Part shown: positions 42,514 through 52,629 of the stretch, piece by piece
How positions within the stretch are numbered: position 1 is the stretch's first letter
Layout: the number at the start of each line of letters is the position of its first letter
Assembly (NCBI RefSeq): GCF_014859355.1
Contig: NZ_JACUUJ010000004.1
Span: 1-64,000 of the forward strand
Source of the DNA: Yoonia sp.
GTDB taxonomy: Bacteria; Pseudomonadota; Alphaproteobacteria; Rhodobacterales; Rhodobacteraceae
Direction of reading: 5' to 3'
Length of the DNA stretch: 64,000 nt
Notes under the pieces: generated by a model
Database searches by the model: none
The model's input: only the letters and a program-made list of their open reading frames with translations
Told to the model about the DNA's origin: nothing
Made by a program: the position numbers and the translations under genes

Positions 42514-43794
42514 ATGACCCTTTCATGGTTCCAGATTTTCCGTCTTGGCCTTGTGCAAATGGCGCTTGGGTCCATCGTCGTTCTGACCACATCGACACTG
42601 AATCGGCTGATGGTAGTGGAACTGTCCTTGCCCGCCATCCTGCCCGGTCTGCTGGTCGGGCTGCACTATGGTATCCAGATGACACGGCCGCATTGGGGGT
42701 TCATGTCCGACGCAGGCGGTCAGCGGACACGCTGGATCATTGGCGGCATGGCGATGCTGGCGTTGGGGGCGTTTATCGCGGCCTGCGGGGTGCTGGTGCT
42801 GGAAAGCAGCTTTGCGATGGGCCTGGTAATCTCTGTCATTGCCTACGCGCTGATCGGGCTGGGCGTGGGCGCATCGGGCACATCATTGCTGGCGTTGCTT
42901 GCCACGACCACCGCACCACACAGGCGGGCAGCAGCGGCGACAATCACATGGTTGATGATGATTTTCGGAATCGCGATGACCGCCGGTGTCGTCGGGTCGC
43001 TGATCGACCCCTATAGCCCGCAACTGTTGATCGAAATTGTGGGCATTGTCGTGCTGACCGCCGTCGCCGTGACCTGCCTTGCCGTCTGGCGGATTGAACG
43101 CGGGCTGAAAGTCGTGCGAGAGCCCGACCCGACCCCGTTCCGCCAAGGTCTGGCCGAGGTCTGGGCCGAACGCCGCGCACGCAATTTCACGCTGTTCGTA
43201 TTCCTCTCGATGACTGCCTATTTCATGCAGGAACTGATCCTTGAACCTTACGCCGGGTTGGTCTTTGGATTTACGCCGGGGCAGTCCACCACGCTGTCAG
43301 GCGCACAGAACGGCGGCGTCTTTATCGGGATGCTGGCTGTGGGGATAATGGCGACAGGCCTGAAAATCGGCGCGCTGCGCAATTGGGTCATGGCCGGATG
43401 CCTTGGGTCTGCCGCCACGCTTGCGGTGATCACGTTGCTTGGGCCGCTTGGCCCCGGTGCGCCGCTGCTGCCTGCCGTTGTGGGCCTGGGCTTTTTCAAC
43501 GGCATGTTCGCCGTCGCCGCCATTGGGTCGATGATGGCGCTGGCCGGTCAGGGGCGCGGTCAACGCGAAGGCACCCGCATGGGGCTTTGGGGTGCCGCAC
43601 AAGCGATTGCCGCTGGTTTTGGCGGGCTGGTGGGCGCAGGCTTGGTTGATCTGTTGCGCCTATCCTTCACTGACGCGCAGGCCTTTGGCGCGGTGTTTCT
43701 GTTCGAGGCCACACTTTTCATCGCCGCCACCATCATGGCCGCCAAAATCATGGAGGGCAAAGCGCCCTCTGCCACCCTGGTTCCGGGAGAATAG
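42514..43794 (+). CDS. bch2: PucC-family MFS protein Bch2
   Basis: 426 residues, about 12 hydrophobic segments, of the BCD/PucC MFS family (LVGLHYGIQMTRPHWGFMSDAGGQRTRWIIGG). In related organisms this gene follows bchG and helps bacteriochlorophyll or antenna assembly; the exact function is not fixed. Start 1 base after the bchG stop. The symbol is assigned from position and family. Confidence 0.9.
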   Translation: MTLSWFQIFRLGLVQMALGSIVVLTTSTLNRLMVVELSLPAILPGLLVGLHYGIQMTRPHWGFMSDAGGQRTRWIIGGMAMLALGAFIAACGVLVLESSFAMGLVISVIAYALIGLGVGASGTSLLALLATTTAPHRRAAAATITWLMMIFGIAMTAGVVGSLIDPYSPQLLIEIVGIVVLTAVAVTCLAVWRIERGLKVVREPDPTPFRQGLAEVWAERRARNFTLFVFLSMTAYFMQELILEPYAGLVFGFTPGQSTTLSGAQNGGVFIGMLAVGIMATGLKIGALRNWVMAGCLGSAATLAVITLLGPLGPGAPLLPAVVGLGFFNGMFAVAAIGSMMALAGQGRGQREGTRMGLWGAAQAIAAGFGGLVGAGLVDLLRLSFTDAQAFGAVFLFEATLFIAATIMAAKIMEGKAPSATLVPGE

Positions 43795-43797
43795 CAA

Positions 43798-44979
43798 ATG
43801 CAATATGATGTCGTTGTCGTGGGCGCAGGCCCGTCCGGGGCCACTGCCGCCGAAGACCTTGCAAGGTCGGGCCATTCAGTCGCCTTTATTGACCGCGAGG
43901 GGCGGATCAAACCCTGTGGCGGGGCCATTCCACCGCGTTTGATCGCCGATTTTTTCATTCCCGACGACAAGCTGGTGGCGCGCGTCAACACCGCACGCAT
44001 GATTTCGCCCACCGGGCGGCACGTGGATATCCCCATCGAAAACGGCTTTGTCGGGATGGTTGACCGCGAATCATTTGACCCGTTTCTGCGGCAACGGGCG
44101 GTTGATGCCGGCGCGCATCGCTATGCGGGCACATTTACCCGCATTGACCGCGATGCCAATGGCACACATGTCATTTACCGCGACAAGATCAGCGGCAATG
44201 AAATGAAACTGTCAGCAAAGTTGGTCATCGGTGCCGATGGCGCGCGATCAAACGTCGCACGCGCCGAAATCAAGGACGGCGACAAGATCCCCTATGTGAT
44301 CGCCTATCACGAAATCATCGAAGCGCCGCAAGCAACCGCAAACTATGATCCGCTGCGCTGTGATGTGATCTATGATGGCCGCATTTCCCCTGATTTTTAT
44401 GGCTGGGTGTTTCCGCATGGCGGACAGGCCAGCGTTGGCATGGGGTCGATGATCAAATCGGTCGATGTCAAACAGGCCACCGCCGATCTGCGCGCAGCAT
44501 CCGGACTTACTGACTGCAAGACGATCCGCAAGGAAGGCGCGCCCATTCCACTGAAACCGCTGGATCGCTGGGACAACGGGCGTGACGTGGTGCTGGCGGG
44601 CGATGCGGCGGGCGTTGTCGCACCGTCATCGGGCGAAGGCATTTATTACGCGATGGTCGGCGGTCGTGTTGCGGCAACGGCGGCAGCGGCGTGTCTGGCC
44701 AGTGGGCGAGTCAAAGATCTGCAAATCGCCCGACGCCTGTTCATGCGCGAACACAAACAGGTTTTCAGGGTTTTAGGCGCGATGCAAAACGCCTATTACC
44801 GCAGCGACGAACGGCGCGAACGCTTTGTGTCGCTTTGCCATGACGTTGACGTACAAAAACTGACGTTCGAGGCATATATGAACAAGAAACTGGTCAAGGC
44901 CCGGCCTATGGCGCACCTGAAAATCGGGATCAAGAATCTGGCCCACCTGACCCGGCTTGTGTCGCCTTTGCGCACATGA
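43798..44979 (+). CDS. bchP: Geranylgeranyl-bacteriochlorophyll reductase BchP
   Basis: 393-residue FAD enzyme that reduces the geranylgeranyl tail to phytyl. GxGxxG motif VVVGAGPSGATAAEDLARSG, GGAIPP segment CGGAIPPRLIADFF, and later GWVFPHGGQASVGMGSM and DAAGVVAPSSGEGIYYAM are typical of ChlP/BchP. Three bases after bch2. Confidence 0.96.
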   Translation: MQYDVVVVGAGPSGATAAEDLARSGHSVAFIDREGRIKPCGGAIPPRLIADFFIPDDKLVARVNTARMISPTGRHVDIPIENGFVGMVDRESFDPFLRQRAVDAGAHRYAGTFTRIDRDANGTHVIYRDKISGNEMKLSAKLVIGADGARSNVARAEIKDGDKIPYVIAYHEIIEAPQATANYDPLRCDVIYDGRISPDFYGWVFPHGGQASVGMGSMIKSVDVKQATADLRAASGLTDCKTIRKEGAPIPLKPLDRWDNGRDVVLAGDAAGVVAPSSGEGIYYAMVGGRVAATAAAACLASGRVKDLQIARRLFMREHKQVFRVLGAMQNAYYRSDERRERFVSLCHDVDVQKLTFEAYMNKKLVKARPMAHLKIGIKNLAHLTRLVSPLRT

Positions 44980-45506
44980 CGGTCATGATCCCGGCTTGGG
45001 TGAACGGCACGCTGACACCGGTGGAAAAACTGGAAGCCCATCAAAAGGGTCTGAAACACAAGGCCGTCAGCGTTTTTGTGATGAACCGGGGGCGCGTGCT
45101 GATCCAGCAACGCGCCATGCATAAATACCACACACCGGGGCTGTGGGCGAACACCTGCTGCACCCATCCCGCATGGAACGAGGACGCCACCGACTGCGCT
45201 ATGCGCCGTCTGGACGAAGAACTGGGGATCACCGGGCTTTACCCCAGCCACCGCGATCAGATCGAATATCGTGCCGACGTCGGAAACGGGTTGGTCGAAC
45301 ATGAGGTGGTTGAAGTTTTCGTCGCCGATGCCCCCGACACGCTGAAAGTCACCCCGAACCCGGACGAGGTGATGGCGACGCGCTGGGTCGACTTCTATGA
45401 CCTGACAGCAGATGTTGTGCGGCACCCGGGTGAATATACGCCTTGGCTACAAATCTACCTGCGGGACCATCAAACCGCCATATTTGGCGACTTGATCCGC
45501 GCCTGA
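44976..45506 (+). CDS. idi: Isopentenyl-diphosphate delta-isomerase, type I
   Basis: 176-residue Nudix-fold isomerase (IPP/DMAPP), with the catalytic Cys in LWANTCCTHP and the Nudix-like Glu series (DCAMRRLDEELGI, EHEVVEVF). ATG overlaps the bchP stop by four bases. It supplies DMAPP for geranylgeranyl formation, so its position with bchG/bchP suits photosynthesis. Last gene of the operon. Confidence 0.96.
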   Translation: MTVMIPAWVNGTLTPVEKLEAHQKGLKHKAVSVFVMNRGRVLIQQRAMHKYHTPGLWANTCCTHPAWNEDATDCAMRRLDEELGITGLYPSHRDQIEYRADVGNGLVEHEVVEVFVADAPDTLKVTPNPDEVMATRWVDFYDLTADVVRHPGEYTPWLQIYLRDHQTAIFGDLIRA

Positions 45507-45599
45507 TCCGGTCAACCTGCACCTATTCCTGTTGGCCCCCTCTTCCTGTTGCACCTGTCCGATGCTATGGCAGTGGGGCACGAAAAAGGGCGGATCACC

Positions 45600-46130
45600 A
45601 TGTCATTTTGGGTTTTTGGTTACGGTTCACTGCTCTGGAATCCCGGTTTCACACCTACACAATCTGTCAAGGCGCGTTTGCACGGCTACCACCGCAGTTT
45701 TTGCATGTTGTCGATCCATCACAGAGGCACTGAAACCGACCCCGGGCTCGTGCTGGCGCTGGATGCAGTCCCAAGCGGGCAATGCACCGGAGTTGCCTTG
45801 CAGGTCGCAGCCACAGAACAAGACAGCGTATTGACGGCCCTGCGCGAACGCGAACTGATCTCGTCCGCCTATATAGAACAGCACGTGGACCTTGAAACGG
45901 ACGCAGGCGACGTGATCAGCGCACTCGCCTATGTGATCGACCCTGATCATCCGCAGTACTGTCAGTTTGAACTTGAAAGACAGGCACAGATGATTGCCCG
46001 TGCCGCTGGCGGCCGCGGACCGAATACAGAATATCTGTATAACACCGCCGCACATCTGACTCAGTTGGGCATCAAGGATTCCGACATGGACTGGCTGGTA
46101 AAGCGTGTGCGTGCTTTGACAGCAACATAA
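45600..46130 (+). CDS. Gamma-glutamylcyclotransferase (ChaC-like)
   Basis: 176 residues. The family start WVFGYGSLLWNPGF with the glycine/serine P-loop-like site and the later RELISSAYIE plus the catalytic-Glu-bearing region are seen. Cleaves gamma-glutamyl peptides, mainly glutathione, to 5-oxoproline. Start ATG 45600 (MSFWVFGYG) preferred over the longer frame at 45549. Single gene. Confidence 0.9.
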   Translation: MSFWVFGYGSLLWNPGFTPTQSVKARLHGYHRSFCMLSIHHRGTETDPGLVLALDAVPSGQCTGVALQVAATEQDSVLTALRERELISSAYIEQHVDLETDAGDVISALAYVIDPDHPQYCQFELERQAQMIARAAGGRGPNTEYLYNTAAHLTQLGIKDSDMDWLVKRVRALTAT

Positions 46131-46220
46131 ACGACCTGCGATTTTATTTGGGTTTGTGTCAACCCGGACCTATGGTCCAAATCGAGGCAGATCAGCAACA
46201 ACACACAAGGACTCCCATCC

Positions 46221-47369
46221 GTGACGGACAAACGGGAACCAAAGACAACACCGCAGTTTTCACAACCACTCCGCCAGATCCTGTTCATGTCAGTCGTGCT
46301 TGGGCTCGCAGCGGTTGGTGTTTATTTGGGGCAGAGACAGTTTATCGCGATCTATAACTCCAACCCCTATTTGAACGGGGTGATCGTCGGTGTTTTTGTT
46401 CTCGGGGTGTTGTCATGCATCAACCAGGTGTTCCTGTTGATCAAATCGGTGCGCTGGATCGAACATTTTGCACGCGAAACCGGCGGCCATGGCTATACAA
46501 AGGCACCTTCGCTATTGGCACCTTTGGCGACCTTGTTGCGCTCACGCGGGGCCCGCACACAGGTGTCGTCCAGTTCCGGTCGGTCGATCCTTGATTCCGT
46601 CGCGCAACGTATCGACGAAGACCGTGAAATCACCCGCTACATCGGAAACGTTCTTATTTTCCTTGGTCTTTTAGGCACGTTTTATGGGCTGGCCACCACT
46701 GTGCCGGCCCTGGTCGAGACGATCCGGTCGTTGAACCCGGTCGAGGGCGAAGACGGCGCGGGCATTTTCGCCCGCTTGCAATCGGGCCTAGAAAGCCAGC
46801 TTGGCGGCATGGGCACGGCTTTTTCCAGCTCGCTTTTGGGGCTGGCAGGATCCTTGGTGGTGGGGTTGCTGGAACTGTTCACCGGTCACGGGCAAAACCG
46901 CTTTTACCGCGAACTGGAGGAATGGCTGTCCACTATCACACGCGTCGGTTTTGACGGTGATGACGGGGTCAGCGCGGACATGGGGGCCATGGCGGGCTTT
47001 GTCGAACATCTGGGCGAACTGATGGACACCATGCAAATGATGATGGGCCAGACCGATGCCGACCGCGAACAGAACGACCATAGGTTTGCCAGCTTGGCCT
47101 CCGCCATGGAACAGTTGGCAACAGCCCAACGCGCCGACGATAGCGCAGACCTGCTGCGCCGGGTCGCGGAAGGGCAAGAAAAGCTGATAAAGAAACTAGA
47201 TGACAGTGGCATGGAAGGAATCGATGCCGAAAGCCGGATGCGCCTGCGTTCGATCGACGTGCAATTGCTCCGCATTCTCGAAGAAATGTCCACCGGCCGT
47301 TTGGAAAGCACCGGCGACCTGCGTGGCGACATTGCCAAACTGACCGACGCCATCAAAGATAGGGGTTGA
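46221..47369 (+). CDS. ExbB/TolQ/MotA-type proton-channel protein
   Basis: 382 residues. N-terminal two helices (about 20-36, 50-72), a large cytoplasmic loop, then the MotA/TolQ/ExbB core helices (about 138-158 IGNVLIFLGLLGTFYGLATTV and 192-212 GTAFSSSLLGLAGSLVVGLLEL). The long C-terminal coiled part (250-380) faces the cytoplasm. GTG start. Followed by the OmpA coiled-coil gene with a 3-base gap: a two-gene proton-driven unit. Target process unknown. Confidence 0.88.
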   Translation: MTDKREPKTTPQFSQPLRQILFMSVVLGLAAVGVYLGQRQFIAIYNSNPYLNGVIVGVFVLGVLSCINQVFLLIKSVRWIEHFARETGGHGYTKAPSLLAPLATLLRSRGARTQVSSSSGRSILDSVAQRIDEDREITRYIGNVLIFLGLLGTFYGLATTVPALVETIRSLNPVEGEDGAGIFARLQSGLESQLGGMGTAFSSSLLGLAGSLVVGLLELFTGHGQNRFYRELEEWLSTITRVGFDGDDGVSADMGAMAGFVEHLGELMDTMQMMMGQTDADREQNDHRFASLASAMEQLATAQRADDSADLLRRVAEGQEKLIKKLDDSGMEGIDAESRMRLRSIDVQLLRILEEMSTGRLESTGDLRGDIAKLTDAIKDRG

Positions 47370-47372
47370 TCC

Positions 47373-49163
47373 ATGGCACTGCGCCGCAGGTCATCCAACA
47401 GATTTCAAAACGCCATCTGGCCGGGGTTCGTTGATGCCATGACCGGTCTGCTGCTGGTGCTGATGTTCGTGCTGACGATCTTCATGGTGATCCAATTCGT
47501 GCTGCGCGAAACGATCACCGGGCAAGAAAGCGAACTGGACCTGCTTAGCAACGAAGTAGCCGCGCTTGCCGCGACATTGGGGATGGCCGAAGATCGCAAC
47601 GCCGCACTGACCGCTGATCTGGACGCAGCCAATGCGCAAGCCATCCAACAAGCGAACCGGATCGCCGGGCTGATTGCAGAACGCGATGCGCAAGCCAGCG
47701 CATTGGCGCAAGCGCAAAGCCAGATCACCACCTTCGAAGCACAGGTTGCCGGGCTTCTTGCGGATCGCGCCACAGCGCAGGTCACCATCGCTGACCTGCA
47801 AGACACGCAAGCCCGCTTGTTATCGCAGCAAGAGGCATTGAACCTCGCCCTTGCCCAGGCGCGCACCGAAATCGACGCCGGGGCAGAGGCTGCGCGCCTT
47901 GCCGCCGCCCGCCGCGAAGCGTTAGAGGCGCTCGTTGCCGATCTGCGTGATGAAACCGATACCCAGGCCGCAGCAATCACTGAACTGGAAGCCGCGCGCC
48001 TGACCGACGCCGCCGCAGCAGCAGCCCTGCGCGACAGGTTGGAAAATGCCGACACCGAACTGACCGCGATGACCCTGAACCTTGAACAGCAACGTCGCGA
48101 GGCCGAGGAAACGCTGACCTTGCTGGCCGCCGCCCGTCTTGTCCGCGCCGAACTGGAACAAGAGCTTGCCGCGATACGCAGCGCCCAATCCGAAAGCGCC
48201 CGTTCGCTGACTGCAGCAGAAGCCGCGCGCGAGGCCGCCGAAGCGCAAGCCGCGGCCACTACCGCTGAAAATGCCGACCTGAACGCCCGGTTGATCGACG
48301 CGCTGGCTGCATTGTCACGTGCGCAAGGGGATCAATCAGCAACTGCGACAGAGGCAGAGCGCCAGGCGGCCCTGCTGGCCCAAGCCAATCGGGCGCTGGC
48401 CGAGCAAGAGGCGCGATCGGCTGAAAGCCAACGGCAAGTTGCCTTGTTGAACGAACAGATTACCGCGCTGCGCATGCAGGTTGGCAATTTGCAGGATTTG
48501 CTGAACCTCGCCGAAGACGCCGATCGCGCAGCACAGGTGCAAATCGAAACGCTTGGCGCACAATTGAACACCGCACTGGCCAGGGTCGCGTCCGAAGAAC
48601 GCCAGCGTCGCGTGCTGGAAGAAGCAGAGCGTATCCGGCTTGAGGCCGAAGCTGCCCGCCTGGAACAAGAGGCCGAACGGCTAGCTGCCGAGGCGCAAGA
48701 CCTCGCGCGGTTCAAATCCGATTTCTTTGGACAATTGCGGCAGGTGCTGGAAGGACAAGATAGAATTCGCATCGAAGGTGACCGTTTCGTCTTTGCATCC
48801 GAGGTGCTTTTTGCGCCGGGGCGGGCAGAACTGTCTGCCCAAGGCGAAGCTGAAATCGCCAATATCGCGGGCATCTTGCGTGGCATCGCCGATGATATTC
48901 CACCGGGGATCGACTGGATCATCCGGGTGGACGGCCACACCGATGATGTCCCCATCGCACCCGGTGGACGCTATGGAGACAACTGGGAACTTAGTCAGGC
49001 CCGTGCGCTATCGGTCGTGCGGTTCATGTCCCAGGATCTTGGCATTCCATCGAACCGGCTGGCGGCCAATGGTTTTGGCGAATACCAACCAATCGTCCCC
49101 GCAGATACGCCACAGGCCCGCGCCGCGAACCGGCGAATCGAGTTGAAATTAACTGAAAGGTAA
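47373..49163 (+). CDS. OmpA/MotB-like protein with long coiled coil
   Basis: 596 residues. One membrane helix at residues about 14-40 with the conserved Asp (WPGFVDAMTGLLLVLMFVLTIFMV), a very long Ala/Glu/Gln/Arg-rich coiled coil (about 50-440) and a C-terminal OmpA domain (about 460-596; NRRIELKLTER, with DGHTDDVPI and LSQARALSVVRFM). Paired with the ExbB-like gene. The architecture resembles MotB but the coil is far longer. Not clearly flagellar; cell-envelope or division linkage is possible. Confidence 0.86.
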   Translation: MALRRRSSNRFQNAIWPGFVDAMTGLLLVLMFVLTIFMVIQFVLRETITGQESELDLLSNEVAALAATLGMAEDRNAALTADLDAANAQAIQQANRIAGLIAERDAQASALAQAQSQITTFEAQVAGLLADRATAQVTIADLQDTQARLLSQQEALNLALAQARTEIDAGAEAARLAAARREALEALVADLRDETDTQAAAITELEAARLTDAAAAAALRDRLENADTELTAMTLNLEQQRREAEETLTLLAAARLVRAELEQELAAIRSAQSESARSLTAAEAAREAAEAQAAATTAENADLNARLIDALAALSRAQGDQSATATEAERQAALLAQANRALAEQEARSAESQRQVALLNEQITALRMQVGNLQDLLNLAEDADRAAQVQIETLGAQLNTALARVASEERQRRVLEEAERIRLEAEAARLEQEAERLAAEAQDLARFKSDFFGQLRQVLEGQDRIRIEGDRFVFASEVLFAPGRAELSAQGEAEIANIAGILRGIADDIPPGIDWIIRVDGHTDDVPIAPGGRYGDNWELSQARALSVVRFMSQDLGIPSNRLAANGFGEYQPIVPADTPQARAANRRIELKLTER

Positions 49164-49220
49164 ACCGGGCCTGCGTTAACATGTGCAACCGCAGAAAATG
49201 ACGGTTTCATCATTTCAAAC

Positions 49221-49257
49221 AAATTGGCCTGCCACACAACAGGTGACAGGCCAATTT
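49221..49257. terminator. Bidirectional terminator between OmpA-like gene and clpA
   Basis: Perfect 11-bp stem AAATTGGCCTG/CAGGCCAATTT with a 15-base loop, T-rich on both strands. It lies between the converging genes. Confidence 0.85.
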
Positions 49258-49277
49258 TCATGGGTACAAGTTGCAGC

Positions 49278-51602
49278 TCACTCCGCCGTTAACAGCGGGG
49301 GCTTGTCGCCACCGCTGGTCAGGCGGCCTTGCTGCGGGGATTCGAACGTCAAGTCCAGTGCGCCTTTTTTGACCCCTACCTTGACGATGCCACCTTTGAC
49401 CAGCTTGCCAAACAGCAATTCTTCGGCCAGCGGCTTTTTGATGTATTCCTGAATGACACGACCCAAGGGCCGCGCGCCCATTTTTTCATCATAGCCTTTA
49501 TCGGCCAGCCATTCAGCCGCAGCCTTGGTCAGTTCGATATGCACGTTACGATCGATCAACTGCGCCTCAAGCTGGAGGATAAACTTTTCGACAACTTGCA
49601 TGATCACCGGTTTCGGCAGGGCACCAAAGCTGATGATCGCATCCAGACGGTTGCGAAACTCTGGTGTGAATGTCCGTTCGATTGCGGCCGTATCTTCGCC
49701 AGTGCGCGCTTCACGGCCAAAGCCTAGCGCATTCTTTGACATTTCAGCCGCACCCGCGTTCGAGGTCATGATGATGATCACATTGCGGAAATCCGTTGTC
49801 CGGCCATTGTGGTCGGTCAATTTCCCGTGGTCCATCACCTGCAACAGGATGTTATAGACATCCGGGTGCGCCTTTTCCATTTCGTCCAACAGCAACACAC
49901 AATGCGGGTTCTGGTCCACACCATCAGTCAGCATACCGCCCTGGTCGAACCCGACATAGCCCGGAGGCGCACCAATCAGCCGGCTCACAGCGTGTTTTTC
50001 CATGTATTCCGACATGTCGAACCGCAGCAGTTCCACACCCAACGTATCGGCCAGTTGTTTCGCCACCTCGGTCTTGCCCACACCAGTCGGCCCAGCGAAC
50101 AGATAGTTACCAATCGGCTTTTCAGGTTCACGCAACCCGGCCCGCGCCAGTTTGATCGCAGAAGCCAGCGATTCGATCGCATGATCCTGGCCAAAGACAA
50201 CGCGTTTCAGCGACCCTTCCAGATCTTTCAGCACCTCGGCATCGTCCTTCGACACATTTTTGGGCGGAATGCGCGCAATCTTGGCCACCACGGCCTCGAT
50301 CTCTTTGGTGCCGATGGTTTTGCGGCGCTTGGATTCGGACAAAAGATGTTGCGCGGCACCGGCTTCGTCGATCACGTCAATCGCCTTGTCGGGCAGTTTG
50401 CGGTCATTGATGTAACGCGCAGAAAGTTCCACCGCCGTTCTGATCGCATCTGCGGTGTATTTTATGTTGTGATGTTCCTCGAAATAGGGTTTCAGCCCGC
50501 GCAAAATTTTCACGGTATCTTCCACCGACGGCTCTGTGACGTCGATTTTCTGGAACCGGCGTGACAGCGCGCGGTCCTTTTCAAAATGCTGGCGGAATTC
50601 CTTGTAAGTCGTGGACCCCATGCAGCGCAGTTTGCCGCCCTGCAAGGCGGGTTTCAGCAGGTTCGATGCATCCATCGCCCCGCCTGATGTCGCACCAGCC
50701 CCGATCACGGTGTGAATTTCGTCGATGAACAAAACCGCGTCCTTGTGGTTTTCCATCTCGTTCATCACGGCCTTCAGCCGTTCTTCGAAATCACCGCGAT
50801 AACGGGTGCCGGCCAACAGCGCGCCCATATCAAGCGAATAGATTGTCGTATGCGCCAACACTTCGGGCACTTCGCTATTGACGATCTTGTAAGCCAAGCC
50901 TTCGGCGATTGCCGTTTTGCCCACGCCGGGGTCACCCACCAGCAAGGGGTTATTCTTGCGGCGACGGCACAGCACCTGAATACAGCGTTCCACCTCGTTG
51001 GCGCGCCCGATCAGCGGGTCAACGTCACCCTTGGACGCCTTGGTGTTCAGGTCCACACAGTATTTCGCCAGTGCGCTTTCCTTGTCTTGGCCTTCACCGC
51101 TTGAAATCGTTTCCGATTCTTCATTTGAGCCGGTCACGGGGCGCTGTTCGCCGAATGCCGGATCCTTGGCCACGCCATGTGCAATGAAATTCACCGCGTC
51201 ATAACGGGTCATATCCTGTTCTTGGAGAAAATAGGCCGCATTGCTTTCGCGTTCGGCAAAGATGGCGACCAGCACATTTGCACCGGTCACTTCGTTGCGG
51301 CCAGACGATTGCACATGGATCGCGGCACGTTGAATCACGCGCTGAAACGCCGCTGTTGGCACAGCTTCCGACCCTTCAACATCGGTGATCAGCGTTGACA
51401 GATCATCTTCGATGAATTCTTCCAGATCCTTGCGCAACTCGTCAAGGTTCACCGAACAGGCCCGCATCACGCGCGCCGCGTCAGGTTCGTCAATCAGCGC
51501 AAGCAGCAGATGTTCCAGAGTCGCAAGCTCGTGCTTGCGCGCATTTGCCAGCGCCAACGCGCCATGAATGGACTGCTCAAGTGTTGTCGAGAATGATGGC
51601 AC
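49278..51602 (-). CDS. clpA: ATP-dependent Clp protease ATPase subunit ClpA
   Basis: 774 residues. Clp N-domain, AAA1 with Walker A GDPGVGKTA, AAA2 with GPTGVGKTE, and the P-loop-like IGF-type region; the middle coiled domain of ClpB is absent, which makes ClpA. Works with ClpP and normally the ClpS adaptor. GTG start at 51602 with AAGGAGCACGAAG. No clpS in the 188 bases upstream, where I see nothing. Confidence 0.94.
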   Translation of the reverse strand: MPSFSTTLEQSIHGALALANARKHELATLEHLLLALIDEPDAARVMRACSVNLDELRKDLEEFIEDDLSTLITDVEGSEAVPTAAFQRVIQRAAIHVQSSGRNEVTGANVLVAIFAERESNAAYFLQEQDMTRYDAVNFIAHGVAKDPAFGEQRPVTGSNEESETISSGEGQDKESALAKYCVDLNTKASKGDVDPLIGRANEVERCIQVLCRRRKNNPLLVGDPGVGKTAIAEGLAYKIVNSEVPEVLAHTTIYSLDMGALLAGTRYRGDFEERLKAVMNEMENHKDAVLFIDEIHTVIGAGATSGGAMDASNLLKPALQGGKLRCMGSTTYKEFRQHFEKDRALSRRFQKIDVTEPSVEDTVKILRGLKPYFEEHHNIKYTADAIRTAVELSARYINDRKLPDKAIDVIDEAGAAQHLLSESKRRKTIGTKEIEAVVAKIARIPPKNVSKDDAEVLKDLEGSLKRVVFGQDHAIESLASAIKLARAGLREPEKPIGNYLFAGPTGVGKTEVAKQLADTLGVELLRFDMSEYMEKHAVSRLIGAPPGYVGFDQGGMLTDGVDQNPHCVLLLDEMEKAHPDVYNILLQVMDHGKLTDHNGRTTDFRNVIIIMTSNAGAAEMSKNALGFGREARTGEDTAAIERTFTPEFRNRLDAIISFGALPKPVIMQVVEKFILQLEAQLIDRNVHIELTKAAAEWLADKGYDEKMGARPLGRVIQEYIKKPLAEELLFGKLVKGGIVKVGVKKGALDLTFESPQQGRLTSGGDKPPLLTAE

Positions 51603-51790
51603 CTTCGTGCTCCTTCACATCGGGGGTCGGCATCTGATGCACATCTGCAAACCGTGGCCTCTTATCCTTAAGGTTTGGTTTTATTCGCCAAGCTTCAAGG
51701 ACTATTTTTCAATTCTTCGTCACAAAGCGCGTCAATCTTTGTTAAGACGGTGATTTCATCGGCTTTGATCACGGTATCACACATCCGTGG

Positions 51791-52567
51791 TCAAAATCTG
51801 TCTTTTCGCGCCCTGATTTCGGCAAATACGTCAACATCAGGGCTGTCAGTCATCGTCAAAGCAACTTTCATACCCGGATCGTCTGCACGCAAAAACGGAT
51901 TGGTGCGTATTTCATCATCAAGCGCCGAGGGAACAGTGGGCCGGTTCGCCGCGCGTGCGGCCGTGATCCTCTTGTAACGAGAGATAAGCGCGGCATTGTC
52001 CGGGTCAAGGGACAGCGCGAAGCGCGCGTTCGATTCTGTGTATTCATGCCCCGAACAGACGGTCGAATCCGCAGGCAACGCCCGCAACTTTTGCAGACTG
52101 TCCCACATTTGCGCTGCTGTCCCTTCAAACAAGCGACCGCATCCCAGCGCCATCAGGCTGTCACCGGTAAACACAAGCCCCGCGTCGGGCATGTGATAGG
52201 CAACATGGCCCAAGGTATGCCCTGGCACCTCCATGACATGGGTTTTCACACCACAAATTTCAATCATATCGCCATCAGCGACATTCACATCAATCGCTGG
52301 CAGGCGGTGGGCATCGCGGGCGGCCCCGATAACACGGGCACCGGCGCGCAAATCCGCCAAGGCACCGATGTGATCATCGTGATGATGGGTGATCAAAATA
52401 TCAGTCAGGGCCCACCCTCTGGCTTGCAACACACGCCTGACAGGCAGGGCTTCGGGCGCATCGACCAAGGCTGTCTGCTCTGTCTGATTATTGTGCACCA
52501 GAAAGGCATAATTATCCGACAGGCAGGGCACGACCACCAGTTCGATGGGTGGCAAATCGTTTGTCAT
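51791..52567 (-). CDS. gloB: Hydroxyacylglutathione hydrolase (glyoxalase II)
   Basis: 258-residue metallo-beta-lactamase-fold enzyme that hydrolyses S-lactoylglutathione. The metal motif THHHDDHIG and the later GHTLGH, GDSL and [10 protein letters not shown] are seen. Start at [10 protein letters not shown] (52567); the longer track frame would add 89 residues upstream. Divergent to the methyltransferase gene. Confidence 0.94.
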   Translation of the reverse strand: MTNDLPPIELVVVPCLSDNYAFLVHNNQTEQTALVDAPEALPVRRVLQARGWALTDILITHHHDDHIGALADLRAGARVIGAARDAHRLPAIDVNVADGDMIEICGVKTHVMEVPGHTLGHVAYHMPDAGLVFTGDSLMALGCGRLFEGTAAQMWDSLQKLRALPADSTVCSGHEYTESNARFALSLDPDNAALISRYKRITAARAANRPTVPSALDDEIRTNPFLRADDPGMKVALTMTDSPDVDVFAEIRARKDRF

Positions 52568-52629
52568 GGCAAAACCGCTTTCTGTTGTTATGCTTGCCCC
52601 GAGCTTTGCCGAAGGAGAGCCGAACCGCA

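Noticed and set aside
46221-49163. Zorya-like anti-phage system
   Set aside because: Only ZorA/ZorB-like pieces; no helicase, ZorC or ZorD/E gene adjacent. General ExbB/OmpA pair more likely.
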